This document shows positions 44,003 to 53,807 of a stretch of DNA of 64,000 bases, piece by piece (positions within the stretch are counted from its first letter, which is position 1; each line of letters opens with the position of its first letter). A program made the translations under genes and the position numbers. The notes beneath the pieces are model-generated. The model was given only the letters and a program-made list of their open reading frames with translations. It made no database searches and was not told the origin of the DNA. The stretch is from CBDCME01 sp965218865. Lineage in GTDB: Bacteria; Pseudomonadota; Alphaproteobacteria; JAAXGF01. The stretch spans positions 1 to 64,000 of the forward strand of contig CBDCME010000063.1 in assembly GCA_965218865.1 (NCBI GenBank), in the 5' to 3' direction.

Positions 44003-47000
44003 CCGCTTCGGGCGGCCGGAAACGACTGAGCCCGGATCAACGGGCCGCTGTGGATCCGGCCGCCTCGGTGTGGGTCGCGGCCTCGGCCGGGACCGGGAAA
44101 ACGAAGGTCCTCACAGACCGGGTGCTGCGCCTTTTGCTCGAAGGCACGCCGCCAGCGCGGCTTCTGTGCCTGACTTTCACCCGGGCGGCGGCGGCCGAAA
44201 TGGCGACCCGCGTCAACCGCACCCTCGGCGACTGGGCGACCAAGGACGAGGCCGAGCTGGCGGCCGACCTCGAGGGGATGACCGGCGGCCCGACCCCGCC
44301 GGAGCTGCTGGCCCGGGCTCGGCGCCTGTTCGCCGTCGCGCTCGACGCGCCCGGCGGTCTCAAGATCATGACCATTCACGCCTTCTGCCAGTCGTTGCTG
44401 GCCCGCTTTCCGCTCGAGGCGGAGGTGCCACCAGGATTCGAGGTCATGGACGAACGCGGCGCCAGCGAGATGCTGGAAGCCGCCCAGGAATCGCTCATGC
44501 AAGAAGCTCGTGCCGGGGGTGAATTCGGGGCCGAGCTGGACCAGGTTTCGGCCACCTGCGCTGAAACCGGTTTTGGGGACCTGATGGCGGAGGTCTGCGG
44601 CGCGCGCGCGACCCTGCAACCGCTGCTCCAGCGTCACGGCGGGGTCGAGGGTTTGATCGACCGAACCCTTGCGTTTCTGGACCTGAAGAAGGGCGACTCG
44701 GTGGCGACGGTCATCGCGGGTGCCGGCGCCGAGGGCAACTTCGACCGCGAAGGTTTGAGCGCCGCCTGTCGGGCCCTCGAACAAGGAACCAAGACGGACA
44801 TTGGTCGGGGTGCGATAATCGCCCAATGGTTGGCCGCGAACGAGGCCGCGCGAGGCGCGGGCTTCGACACCTACCGAGGCCAATTCCTCACCAAGGAGAA
44901 CGCGCCTCGGAAACACCTCTTGACCCAGAAGGCCAAGCAGGCCGACCCCGACGCCGAGGCGGCGTTGGCGGCGGAACGGGCGCGAATTCTTCAGCTCGCC
45001 GCGCGGCGTAATGCCGTCACCGTTGGGCGGGCGACGGCCGCGCTCCTTCGTCTCGCCGCCGCTTTGCTCGAAACCTATGAGCGGCGCAAGAACGCGGCGG
45101 CGCGGCTCGATTTCAACGATCTCGTGCTCAAGGCCCACGCGCTGCTGTCCAAGACCGCCGCCGCGCCGTGGGTCCTCTACAAATTGGACGGCGGCATCGA
45201 CCATATTCTGGTCGACGAGGCCCAGGACACGAGTCCGGAGCAATGGCGGGTCATCGCCGCGCTGGCCGACGAATTCTTCGCTGGCGGAGGCGCCCGGGAG
45301 GTCTTGCGGACGGTTTTCGTGGTCGGCGACGAAAAGCAGTCGATCTTCAGTTTCCAGGGGGCCGATCTCGAAGCCCTGGGACACATGCGGGCCCATTTCG
45401 AGAAACGCGTCGGCGACTGCGGACAAGTCTGGAGCCAAATTCCGCTCGCGGTTTCCTACCGCTCGACGGAGGCCGTGCTGGGCGCGGTCGACGCCGTCTT
45501 CGCGACCCCCGAGGCGGCCGAGGGGGTGGCCCTTGGCGAGGCTCCCATTCGTCACGGCGCCCACCGTGCCGGCCAGGCGGGGATCGTCGAGTTGTGGCCC
45601 AGCGCGGTTCCCGGCCCAGGTCACGAACATGGGTCCTGGGAACCGCCGCTCACCCGTGTCCATGGCGACAGTCCAAGACGGCGCTTGGCGGAAAGGATCA
45701 CCGATACCATCGCCACCTGGTTAGACCACGGCGAGCATCTCGAATCACGTGCTAGACCGATCCAGCCCGGTGACATCATGGTGCTGGTGCGCCGGCGCGA
45801 CGCCTTCGTCGAGGAGCTGACGCGAGCTCTGAAGAACCGCTCGATCGCCGTCGCCGGCGCCGACCGAATGCGGCTGACGGATCATCTCGCCGTCATGGAC
45901 CTGATGGCGCTGGGCGATTTTCTTCTCTTGCCCGATGACGATCTTACCTTCGCCACGGTTCTCAAGGGTCCGCTCGTCGGAATGGACGAGGCCCAGCTCT
46001 TCGCCCTCGCCCACGACCGGGCGGGAAGCCTGTGGCGGACCCTGGCCGCGCGGCGCGATGCTGACGAGGCCTTCCGGCGGGCCCACGACGCCCTCGCCTC
46101 CCTGCGCAAGCGCGCCGACCTGGTCCCTCCCTACGAACTCTACGCCGAGGTGTTGAGCGCCGGCAGCGGACGGCGGATGCTGCTGGCCCGACTGGGCCCG
46201 GAAGCGGCAGACCCCATCGAGGAGTTTCTTGCCATGGCGCTGCGCCACGAGCGTCTCGAAGCCCCCTCCCTGCAGGGGTTTCTTCACTGGCTCTCGGTCC
46301 GCGACATCCAGGTCAAGCGTGACATGGAGCAGAGACAAGACCAGGTCCGGGTGATGACCGTTCACGGCGCCAAGGGCCTGCAATCGCCGATCGTCATTCT
46401 TCCCGACACCACGAAACTCCCCGGAGGCCGTTCGGATCAGCTCCTCTGGCAGCGAAACGGCGACGTTACGGCCGTGTTGTGGCCGGGCCGCAAGGCCAAC
46501 GAAGAGGCGCGCTGCCAGGCCGCCCGGGCCGATAGAAAAGCCCGCGATGCGGCCGAATACAGGCGCCTGCTCTACGTCGCCATGACTCGGGCCGAGGACC
46601 GACTTTACGTTTGCGGCTGGCACAACACGTCACATCCGCAAGAGGGGGAGCTGGTACCAACTGATCGCCGAGGGGATCGAGGCGATCGCGGAAAGGTTTC
46701 AGTTCGATCCCGGGCCATCCCGCGGCGATGATCCCGATTCGGGTTGGCGCGGCGACGCTCTGCGGATTCGCGGAATCCAAGCTAAACCTCCCCAAGCGGA
46801 CACGACGCCGCCCCCCACCCCGGCCGAGGTCGAGCGGCTACCCGAATTCGCCCGCTCCGATCCCGTGCCGGAACCGGTGCCTTCGCGGCCGCTGGCGCCG
46901 TCGCGGCCGCGGCTTTCGGAGCCGGCCGTGTTCTCGCCGCTGTCCGGCGGCGAGGGGCGCGCGCGCTTCCAGCGTGGGCGTCTGATCCACCAGCTCCTAC

Positions 47001-47467
47001 AATATCTACCCGCGATCGCCCCCGAGGCGCGCCGGCGCGCCGGCGCGCGCTTTCTCGCCAATCCGGGACACGGCCTTAACGCCGCGACCCGGGAGGAAAT
47101 CAGCCGGGAAGTTTTCGCGGTGCTCAACGATCCCGGCTTCACCGATCTGTTCGCTCCCGGGAGCCGGGCCGAAGTGCCGCTGATCGGAGTGGTCGGCGAA
47201 ACCGTCATCGCCGGCCAGGTCGATCGCCTGGTAGTCAAGGAAAACGAGGTCTTGATCGTCGACTTCAAGAGCAACCGGCCAGCGCCTCGAAACACGAGCG
47301 AGGTTCCCGCCGCCTATTTGCGCCAGATGGCCTGTTATGGCGCCGTACTGCGCCGCGCGTTTCCCGACCGGGACGTCCGTTGCGCCCTCCTTTGGACCGA
47401 CCGCCCGCTGCTGATGCCCCTGAGCCCAAGCCTGCTCGAGGGGCACAGCCCGGGTGGCCCATGTTGA
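43999..47467 (+). pseudogene. addA: Double-strand break repair helicase AddA, frameshifted
   Basis: UvrD-like helicase plus RecB nuclease. Intact to ~46640: Walker A VAASAGTGKTKVLTDR, LCLTFTRAAAAEM, TIHAFCQSLLARFP, LVDEAQDTSPEQW, VVGDEKQSIFSFQGAD, VMTVHGAKGLQSPIV, LYVAMTRAEDRLYVCG. At G5 46644-46648 one extra G shifts the frame. With four Gs the text reads PQEGSWYQLIAEGIEA and continues to TGA 47465, restoring 1155 residues and the nuclease (VDRLVVKE, LIVDFKSNRP). As given, translation ends at 46731 without the nuclease. A homopolymer sequencing error is equally possible. Confidence 0.9.
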
Positions 47468-47674
47468 ATTCAAGGGCCGGCGCGCATATCTGAAGAAGAG
47501 CCGTGTAGCTTTTTTCCCACGTATTCGACAGCGGGTTTGGCCCGAGAGTACACGGCCACCGGTATATTCATCAGGTAGGTTCATCGAGTATTTATTTTTT
47601 AGCGTTACCCGCTGATTGCTCACCGTGGCGAAAATAGCCCGCGCGCCGCACGGCGCTGAAGGGAGCGGTGGGAT

Positions 47675-48088
47675 ATGTTGAAAAATGGATTGGTTTCCGT
47701 CCTCGCCGCGGTCGTGATCGGGGCCGGCGGCGCCGCCGCCGAAGCGCCAAAAATTCCCGGCCCGGATGCCCCGCGCAAGGAAATCATCCAGTGGTTCAAC
47801 GAAGTGACCACCAAGGTCGAGATCAGTTTGGACCCGATCCTGAGAGAGATCGTTTGCAAGGTCGCCTATCAGCCCTTCGCGGTCGATATGCTCACCCGCT
47901 CGATGCACGTATCGGGGAAGAAGATCAGAGACGCGGTGGACAAGCTACAAATGGCGGGATTGGTAAAGATCATGGTGAGCGAAGGTTATGATCTGGTCGC
48001 CCCGGCCAGCGACGAGGCCCGCGTCTTCATGCGCCGCTGGGCCGGGAGCTGGTGCACGAACGACGATTCGTGCGAGGTCCAAAAATAA
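47675..48088 (+). CDS. Secreted winged-helix Cys-triad protein, copy 2
   Basis: 137 residues, function unknown, clear paralogue of the 35342 copy. Signal peptide VSVLAAVVIGAGGAAA, then EAPKIPGPDAP. A winged-helix-like core lies at ~52-110 (ILREIVCKVAYQ, MLTRSMHVSGKKIRDAVDKL, AGLVKIM), followed by FMRRWAGSWC and DDSC. Cysteines 61, 127 and 133 give spacings 66 and 6, as in copy 1. It stands alone between addA and a sulfotransferase gene. Confidence 0.75.
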   Translation: MLKNGLVSVLAAVVIGAGGAAAEAPKIPGPDAPRKEIIQWFNEVTTKVEISLDPILREIVCKVAYQPFAVDMLTRSMHVSGKKIRDAVDKLQMAGLVKIMVSEGYDLVAPASDEARVFMRRWAGSWCTNDDSCEVQK

Positions 48089-48292
48089 GTTTCGCCCCGA
48101 TGGACGGGGGACTAGTGCGGAAATCGGGAGTTACGCCAACCGTGTCGGCCGGAAATCCGTTGGCTCCGCCGCGCGAGGAGGCGAAGTCCGCCGCCCGCGA
48201 CAGGTTCGTCCCTACAGTGGAATCGTGCCGGTTCGGAGGTCGTGATAGGCGACAACCAGGGCGCCAGCGCAAACGACGCTCGCGGGCGGGCG

Positions 48293-49138
48293 TCAGAAAA
48301 CGGGGCGCCCGTCCTTGTTCAGATAGCCGTGTTCGGCCATGACCTCGCCGTGATCCGCGACGATTGTCCGCACTTGTTCCGCGGTTAGGATATGGCGCCA
48401 CTCGCCGATCTTTCCCTGGCGGAAAAAATGCCGGCTCTTGTTGGCCTCGATGAACCCATCGCTCACCTCTTGTTCGCGCAGGACCTTGAAGGAACTAAAG
48501 CGCATGGCTTTCTCCAGCCGCGGCAACGTCAGCGGCAGGCCGAGAAATTCGACCACGCGACGAGTGGTCTCCAACGTCTTCAGTACCATGTCCTCGTAAC
48601 GAACGACGTGGCGCCGCAGGCCACGCGCGGTGGTCCAACTTCTGACGTGATCGCTCCAATTTCCCAGGTGTTGGTGGACCCGGTCCTCCTCGGTGATGAT
48701 CTGGGCATCGCGCGAACGCAACGCGACGACGATCCGGTCGAGGGGCACGCCGAAATGGTGGCCATACGAGATCGATAAATCCAACGGGTTTCGGATCAGG
48801 TAAACGGCCCCCGCCGTAACCTTTGGATTGATCGTCGGAACGTTATCGAGATAGGCGATGGCGTTGTGGGTCTTGACGAAAACGGTGTCGGTGCTCGAGC
48901 GGGCATACATCGCGTGGACCTTGGGGCGGAGCGCGTGAATCTCCCGCGCGCTCATGTTGGTGACCGGCCGGCCCGCGATCTTCTCAAATGGCGCCGCGAC
49001 ACCGTCGCTGTAGATAAATTTGGAGAGGTCGTTGATCGACAGGGGCGTTTGCGCGTTGGTGAAATAGTTGGCCAAAAAGGCGCGCAACCAAGTATTGCCG
49101 GATTTGGGAAACGAGGCCAACCAGACGATACCCGCCAT
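48293..49138 (-). CDS. Sulfotransferase domain protein
   Basis: 281-residue PAPS-dependent sulfotransferase. 5'-phosphosulfate loop FPKSGNTWLRAFL (10-22); 3'-phosphate region VYLIRNPLDLSISY (~105-118); then HVVRYEDMVLKT and FRQGKIGEWRHIL near the C-terminus. ATG 49138 (MAGIVWLASFPKSG) matches family starts; the open frame extends upstream without homology. Acceptor unknown. It may modify a surface glycan or lipid. Confidence 0.9.
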   Translation of the reverse strand: MAGIVWLASFPKSGNTWLRAFLANYFTNAQTPLSINDLSKFIYSDGVAAPFEKIAGRPVTNMSAREIHALRPKVHAMYARSSTDTVFVKTHNAIAYLDNVPTINPKVTAGAVYLIRNPLDLSISYGHHFGVPLDRIVVALRSRDAQIITEEDRVHQHLGNWSDHVRSWTTARGLRRHVVRYEDMVLKTLETTRRVVEFLGLPLTLPRLEKAMRFSSFKVLREQEVSDGFIEANKSRHFFRQGKIGEWRHILTAEQVRTIVADHGEVMAEHGYLNKDGRPVF

Positions 49139-49804
49139 CGAAACGCTCCAAAATCCCGCGCCACAGCCTGAACGGGAAGGGCCCAATATACCCCGGAGCG
49201 AGAAACAAAAAAATGGGGTCGGCCTCGCGCCTTCCGCGGCATCGTCATCCCTAGCCGAGCGGCTCGGGATGCGACGGACCATCGTGAATTTTGGCTCGGA
49301 TGAGACACTCCGAGGCTCACAATATCCGAACCCAAATTAATCGAGACGGGCTCACACTTTTGAGACTGGGCGCAAGGTCACGGGATAATCGATCGACCCA
49401 GGCTCGCAAGACCCGCCAAGGGAGGAAATCGCGATGATTCCGCCCCTGGGCTGGCGCCACGTCCGCTCGCGGATCGGAAAGCGGCACACCATGTAAAGCG
49501 CTGGCCACCGCCGAATCTGACCCACAACGGACCTTCGCGATGGCATAGGATGAGCGAGTCATCGGGGAGTCGGACAACCATGACGCCCGCTGTGGCGTGT
49601 GTTTCGAAGGAGACGGCGATGGGGGCGATATGGCAAAAGCATTCAAAATTTGGAACGAATCAGCGGAGTTGTCCCGAAATAGTCGCGAACCGGGTTCGAA
49701 GTCAGTTCTATCGGTAGCGTTACCGAAGCTCGGCGGGCGTGACGGCGGCGGTGTCTGGCCGAAATCCGGTCCGCCAGATTTTACGGTCGCCCAAATCCCG
49801 CGGC
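49139..49804. other. Gene-poor stretch
   Basis: 666 bp with several short open frames on both strands, none with a recognisable domain or a convincing ribosome site. It has no inverted-repeat ends. An 83-codon frame at 49597 begins after no clear ribosome site and looks like chance. Confidence 0.45.
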
Positions 49805-50818
49805 TCACCGTTTTTCGAGATAACGTTGGTGGTACTCTTCGGCCCTGAAAAACGGTGTCGCCGAGCGGATTTCGGTAACGATCGGGTTTGCGTACCGGCC
49901 CGAGGATGCGAGCTTGTCGCGAGCGGCTCGGGCGGCCGATTCCTGAGCCGGACCGTGATAGTAGATCACGGAGCGGTACTGGCTGCCGATGTCGGGACCT
50001 TGCCGGTTGAGCGTCGTTGGATCGTGGATGCTCCAAAAGACTTCCAGCAGCCTCTCGTAGGAAACCTTGCCCGGGTCGAAGGTCACCTCGACAACCTCCG
50101 CATGTCCGCTGCGCCCACCGCAAACGACCTCATAAGAAGGATTGTCGAGGTGACCCCCGGCGTACCCCACGGCCGTTTCGGCGACGCCGCCGAGCCGTCG
50201 AAACGTCGCCTCGACGTCCCAGAAACATCCAGCCCCGAAGGTTGCCTTTTCCATCCCCGTTCTCCCGGGTGTCTTGGTGTCCCAATCGGCGCCGGAAAAA
50301 GCGGGATCGGTGCCACCGAGGCCCACGCCGCGACTGACGGCCGTTTCGTCTCGCTCATTCCCTTGGCTCTTGGACATTCGACTGTCGGACCTGTGGCCGT
50401 CGGCGCTGGCGACTGGTCTCCCGCAGGAATCGCCCTGCGAACAATATCTGTTTGCCCACCGCCGCAGCGTTTGGGAGCCGTCGCCGGGGATCGGCTCGAC
50501 GATGGTGGTGGCCGAATCGTGCCGCACCATGCGCACCAAACCCCAGCCGCGCAGGGTATTGATCCGGCGGAGAATCTGCCCTTCGGGCATGCCAAGCGCG
50601 GAACTAAGGCTCCCCGGGGTAAAGCGGGCACCAGACAGGTGGCACATGATATCCCTGAGCGCCCCGTCGCCGAGCAAAGCGACCAGTTGGTTGATCTCAC
50701 TCGCCATGCCGTAGGTGGTTCCGGGACCGCCGAAAGTATCGGGAATGGGGTTTTCCGCGCGCGCTGGCATGGCGGCGAGAAATCCGGCAAGCATAGTGAT
50801 CGCGAAGTACGTCTTCAT
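49805..50818 (-). CDS. msrA: Secreted winged-helix Cys-triad domain (copy 3) in frame with MsrA
   Basis: 337 residues from ATG 50818, which follows AAGGGAGACGAA. Signal peptide MKTYFAITMLAGFLAAMPARA, then the winged-helix core (ALRDIMCHLS, LSSALGMPEGQILRRINTLR, GLVRMV), LRRWANRYC and DSC; cysteines 59, 126, 132. A ~55-residue linker containing SQGNERDETAV leads without a stop into MsrA (residues 189-337; nucleophile in FGAGCFWDVEATF, YAGGHLDNPSYEVVC, PTTLNRQGPDIGSQYRS, EEYHQRYLEKR). MsrA could also start at ATG 50254 as a separate cytoplasmic enzyme. As a fusion it would be a periplasmic methionine sulfoxide reductase. Confidence 0.8.
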   Translation of the reverse strand: MKTYFAITMLAGFLAAMPARAENPIPDTFGGPGTTYGMASEINQLVALLGDGALRDIMCHLSGARFTPGSLSSALGMPEGQILRRINTLRGWGLVRMVRHDSATTIVEPIPGDGSQTLRRWANRYCSQGDSCGRPVASADGHRSDSRMSKSQGNERDETAVSRGVGLGGTDPAFSGADWDTKTPGRTGMEKATFGAGCFWDVEATFRRLGGVAETAVGYAGGHLDNPSYEVVCGGRSGHAEVVEVTFDPGKVSYERLLEVFWSIHDPTTLNRQGPDIGSQYRSVIYYHGPAQESAARAARDKLASSGRYANPIVTEIRSATPFFRAEEYHQRYLEKR

Positions 50819-50996
50819 TTCGTCTCCCTTACAGGATGGCGGGTTTGAACTCGATTTCGGTGGCTGCGGAAGCGAGAAGACGTTCACGGCCGAGCAGAGC
50901 GCAACCCGTGATGAGCGCGTCGGCTTGCCTGAAGCCGGCTCATGCGCTTGCGGCGGAGGGTTGCTTGCGACCGTAGTGCCGCCGGCGGCGCGTGTT

Positions 50997-53267
50997 TCAG
51001 GACTCACGAAGGGGCGTCACGTTCCAGTACCTCCTCGGCGCCAGGGCGGGGTCTTCCCCGATCACGCGCACCCGGCTGCGGATTAAGTGTTCGATATCGC
51101 GAAGATAATCGCGCTCGTACGGGGCGCAGAAGGAGATAGCTTCGCCGCCGGCCCCAGCCCGCGCCGTCCGCCCGATGCGATGAACATAATTTCCCGGCTC
51201 ATGGGGTAGCTCATAGTTGATGACGTGGGTAATGCCTTCAACGTCGATACCACGGGCCGCGACATCGGTAGCTACCAGAACCCGCACGTGGCCGGTACGA
51301 AAACGTTCGAGGGCCCGCTGGCGCGCGGCCTGGGACTTGTCGCCATGGAGAAACTCGGTGGGAATGCCGCGTTTTCCCAGCCATTCGGCGACGTGGTTGA
51401 CGCCGAGCTTAGTGCGGGCGAACACGAGAACCCGCGATAGCGCGGGATCGTCGAGGATCTTTGCGAGCAAGGCATCCTTGCCGCGGGCGGATACGTGGTA
51501 GACGCTCTGCTTGAGGCGCTCGACCGGCGTCGCTTGGGGCGTCACCTCGACGCGGATCGGATCAGCCAGGATATCGCCCGAAAGGTGCGCGATTTCGCCC
51601 GGCATAGTGGCGGAAAACATCAGAGACTGGCGTGACTTGGGCAGGGCCGAGACGATCTTGCGGACGTCGGGCACGAAGCCCATGTCGAGCATCCGATCGG
51701 CCTCGTCGAGGACAAAAAACTGTACGGCGCCGAGTCGAATCCGCCCTTGGTTCATGAGGTCAAGAAGGCGGCCGGGCGTGGCGATGACAATATCGATGCC
51801 CCGCGACAGGGCCTTGACCTGTGGCGTCTGGCTGACACCGCCGTAAATCACGGTATGGCGAAGGCGCAGATACTCGCCGTAAGCACGGAACTCAGCGCCG
51901 ATCTGGAGAGCGAGTTCGCGGGTGGGCGCAAGGATCAGAGCGCGCGGGCGGCCTGGTATGTTACTTGCGAGCGTTCGCGAAAGTTGATGGAGAATCGGCA
52001 GCGCGAAGGCTGCCGTTTTACCGGTGCCGGTCTGGGCGATGCCCAGGACATCCGCGCCCGCGAGAAGTTTGGGTATGGCCTGCGCCTGGATCAGCGTTGG
52101 AGAGATATGGTTTCTGGTATTCAACGCACGCAAAATTGGATCGGCCAAGCCAAGTTCCGAAAAGCTACTATTGGTCACAAAGGTATCCGCAACCGTTCCC
52201 GCGGATGGCTTGTCATTTCTTGTCAGGTCTGATTCTTCGCCGAAGAGCCAGGTATCCCCGCCGCTAACGACGGCTGTTTCCTTTCGCTCATTCCCTTGGC
52301 TATTGGGCATTCCGCTGTCGGGCCCCTGGCTGTCATCGATGGCCAAATTCGCCGCGGCCATCTTTCCACCCCGGCCGGGAACCATGTCGAAGATGACCTT
52401 CAGGCCCTCCCCGAGACCGTCAAGTCCGGAGCGTTCGACGGCTTCTTTGTTCACGTACACATCGTCCGAGCTACCTCCGACCTCAATAAAGCCAAAACCC
52501 TTGGTCGCGTCGTACCATTTGACCGTTCCTTTAGTTGGCTTCTCTTTTCCTCTCGGGGCTGAGTCTCCGCCGAAGAGCCAGGTGCCCCCGCCGCTAACGA
52601 CGGCTGTTTCCTTTCGCTCATTCCCTTGGCGGTCCGGGTTTGCCACCGGTTTCCTTTGGCTGTCGGCGCTGGTGACCGGTGTCCCACAGGAATCGCCCGC
52701 CGAACAATATCTGTTCGCCCACCGCCGCATCGTTTGGCCGCCACCGCCCGGGTTCGGCTCGACGATGGTGGTCGCCGAGTCGAGCCGCACCATGCGCACC
52801 AATCCCCAGTTGCGCAGGGTATTGATCCGCCGTAGAACCTGTCCTTCGGGCATGCCAAGCACGGAACTCAGGTTTCCCGGAGTAAAGCGGGCACCAGACA
52901 GGCGGCACATGATATCCCTGAGCGCTCCGTCGCTGAGTAAGGCGACCAGTTGGTTGAACTCACTCGCCATGCCTAAGGTGGTTCCCGGACCGCCGAGATT
53001 AGCGGGATAGGGGTTTTCCGCGCGCGCTGGCATGGCAGCAAGAAAACCGGCAAGCATAGCGAAGGCGAAGTACGTCTTCATTTCGTCTCCCTTACCCGAC
53101 TGATCCCGTGTCAAATCGAAGCGAATACGCTGCTGGTCCGCAAGCATCGATCGGCCCGCAGTCTCGACGGCAGCTATTTCAACGAGAACCACGTCTCCGC
53201 CACGATCGGGCACAATCAGTCCTAAGCCTCGATCAGGGCTGAACGACTTAACAGTTCCAACCGACAT
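50997..53267 (-). CDS. Composite frame: cold-shock domain, winged-helix domain (copy 4), cold-shock domain, DEAD-box helicase
   Basis: 756 codons without a stop. Residues 1-58: degenerate cold-shock domain (GTVKSF, RGLGLI in place of KGFGFI). 63-195: copy 4 of the signal-peptide/winged-helix/Cys-triad family, with its own ATG 53081 behind GGGAGACGAA. 246-311: orthodox cold-shock domain (GTVKWYDATKGFGFI, DVYVNKEAVERSG). 360-756: RhlE-like RNA helicase with Q motif SPTLIQAQAIP, Walker A AQTGTGKT (411-418), PTRELALQ, ATPGR, DEAD (521-524), SAT, ATDVAARGIDV and HRIGRTAR. A 19-residue linker recurs at 215-233 and 325-343. It may be translated whole, or from internal starts (53081; a GTG near the helicase). 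Cold or RNA-stress role inferred. Confidence 0.75.
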   Translation of the reverse strand: MSVGTVKSFSPDRGLGLIVPDRGGDVVLVEIAAVETAGRSMLADQQRIRFDLTRDQSGKGDEMKTYFAFAMLAGFLAAMPARAENPYPANLGGPGTTLGMASEFNQLVALLSDGALRDIMCRLSGARFTPGNLSSVLGMPEGQVLRRINTLRNWGLVRMVRLDSATTIVEPNPGGGGQTMRRWANRYCSAGDSCGTPVTSADSQRKPVANPDRQGNERKETAVVSGGGTWLFGGDSAPRGKEKPTKGTVKWYDATKGFGFIEVGGSSDDVYVNKEAVERSGLDGLGEGLKVIFDMVPGRGGKMAAANLAIDDSQGPDSGMPNSQGNERKETAVVSGGDTWLFGEESDLTRNDKPSAGTVADTFVTNSSFSELGLADPILRALNTRNHISPTLIQAQAIPKLLAGADVLGIAQTGTGKTAAFALPILHQLSRTLASNIPGRPRALILAPTRELALQIGAEFRAYGEYLRLRHTVIYGGVSQTPQVKALSRGIDIVIATPGRLLDLMNQGRIRLGAVQFFVLDEADRMLDMGFVPDVRKIVSALPKSRQSLMFSATMPGEIAHLSGDILADPIRVEVTPQATPVERLKQSVYHVSARGKDALLAKILDDPALSRVLVFARTKLGVNHVAEWLGKRGIPTEFLHGDKSQAARQRALERFRTGHVRVLVATDVAARGIDVEGITHVINYELPHEPGNYVHRIGRTARAGAGGEAISFCAPYERDYLRDIEHLIRSRVRVIGEDPALAPRRYWNVTPLRES
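52239..52300. repeat. 62-bp direct repeat, copy A
   Basis: Matches 52569-52630 at 60 of 62 positions. It encodes (minus strand) the linker GNERKETAVVSGGDTWLFG between the second cold-shock domain and the helicase. Confidence 0.9.
52569..52630. repeat. 62-bp direct repeat, copy B
   Basis: Second copy of the linker repeat, lying between the winged-helix domain and the second cold-shock domain. A diverged third version follows the winged-helix domain of the MsrA fusion (~50330-50375). Confidence 0.9.
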
Positions 53268-53807
53268 TCAATTTTCCGAAATAAAAAAGCCGGCCCAACG
53301 AGCCCGCTTCAGAACGGTAAGTGTGGGTTGCCTATCGGTGGCGCCCACTAGCACCGTACGCTCATCCATCACCCAGCGATACGGAATTCGTGGATAACGC
53401 CAACATTAACCGCCTCGGTTATCCGCGTCGAATAACTGAATGTCGCTTATTGTGCAGGTTCCTCGGACGCCTGGCACGGGGCGTGGGGTTGGGCACGGCG
53501 GTTGCCGGCGTCGGAGAAGCGCCAAGGCACGAAATCGCGGTCGGGGATCTCGGTTATTCGGTTCGGCTATGGGGATTTGACCACAGCGGTGGTGAGGGCG
53601 GCCCGGGTTTGCCACGGCGTGAACGATCGCTTGGCCCGTTTAGGATAGGGTCCGGCGCGGTTGAACGAGGGTTTATTGTCATCGATCGGTGAGTGGGCGG
53701 GCGTTGTTGGCTGGTGATCACTTGCCTTGGGCGAACGGTACCGTGGCCGGTCGTTGACCAGCGGCAGTCAGGGGCAAGTTCGCGGTGTGGCGATGTCGCG
53801 GGCGGCA
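53268..53807. other. Upstream region of the composite helicase gene
   Basis: 540 bp with no supported gene. The ~200 bp next to 53267 would be the promoter and leader of the cold-shock/helicase gene. Short open frames further right are low-complexity and have no homology I recognise; they may belong to the IS91 remnant. Confidence 0.4.

Noticed and set aside
53270..53310. Possible rho-independent terminator before the cold-shock/helicase gene (T6 run after a GC-rich stretch)
   Set aside because: The GC-rich part does not form a convincing stem; only three base pairs can be drawn.
53321..53692. 123-codon plus-strand frame
   Set aside because: No homology, no ribosome site, and it overlaps decayed IS91-associated sequence.
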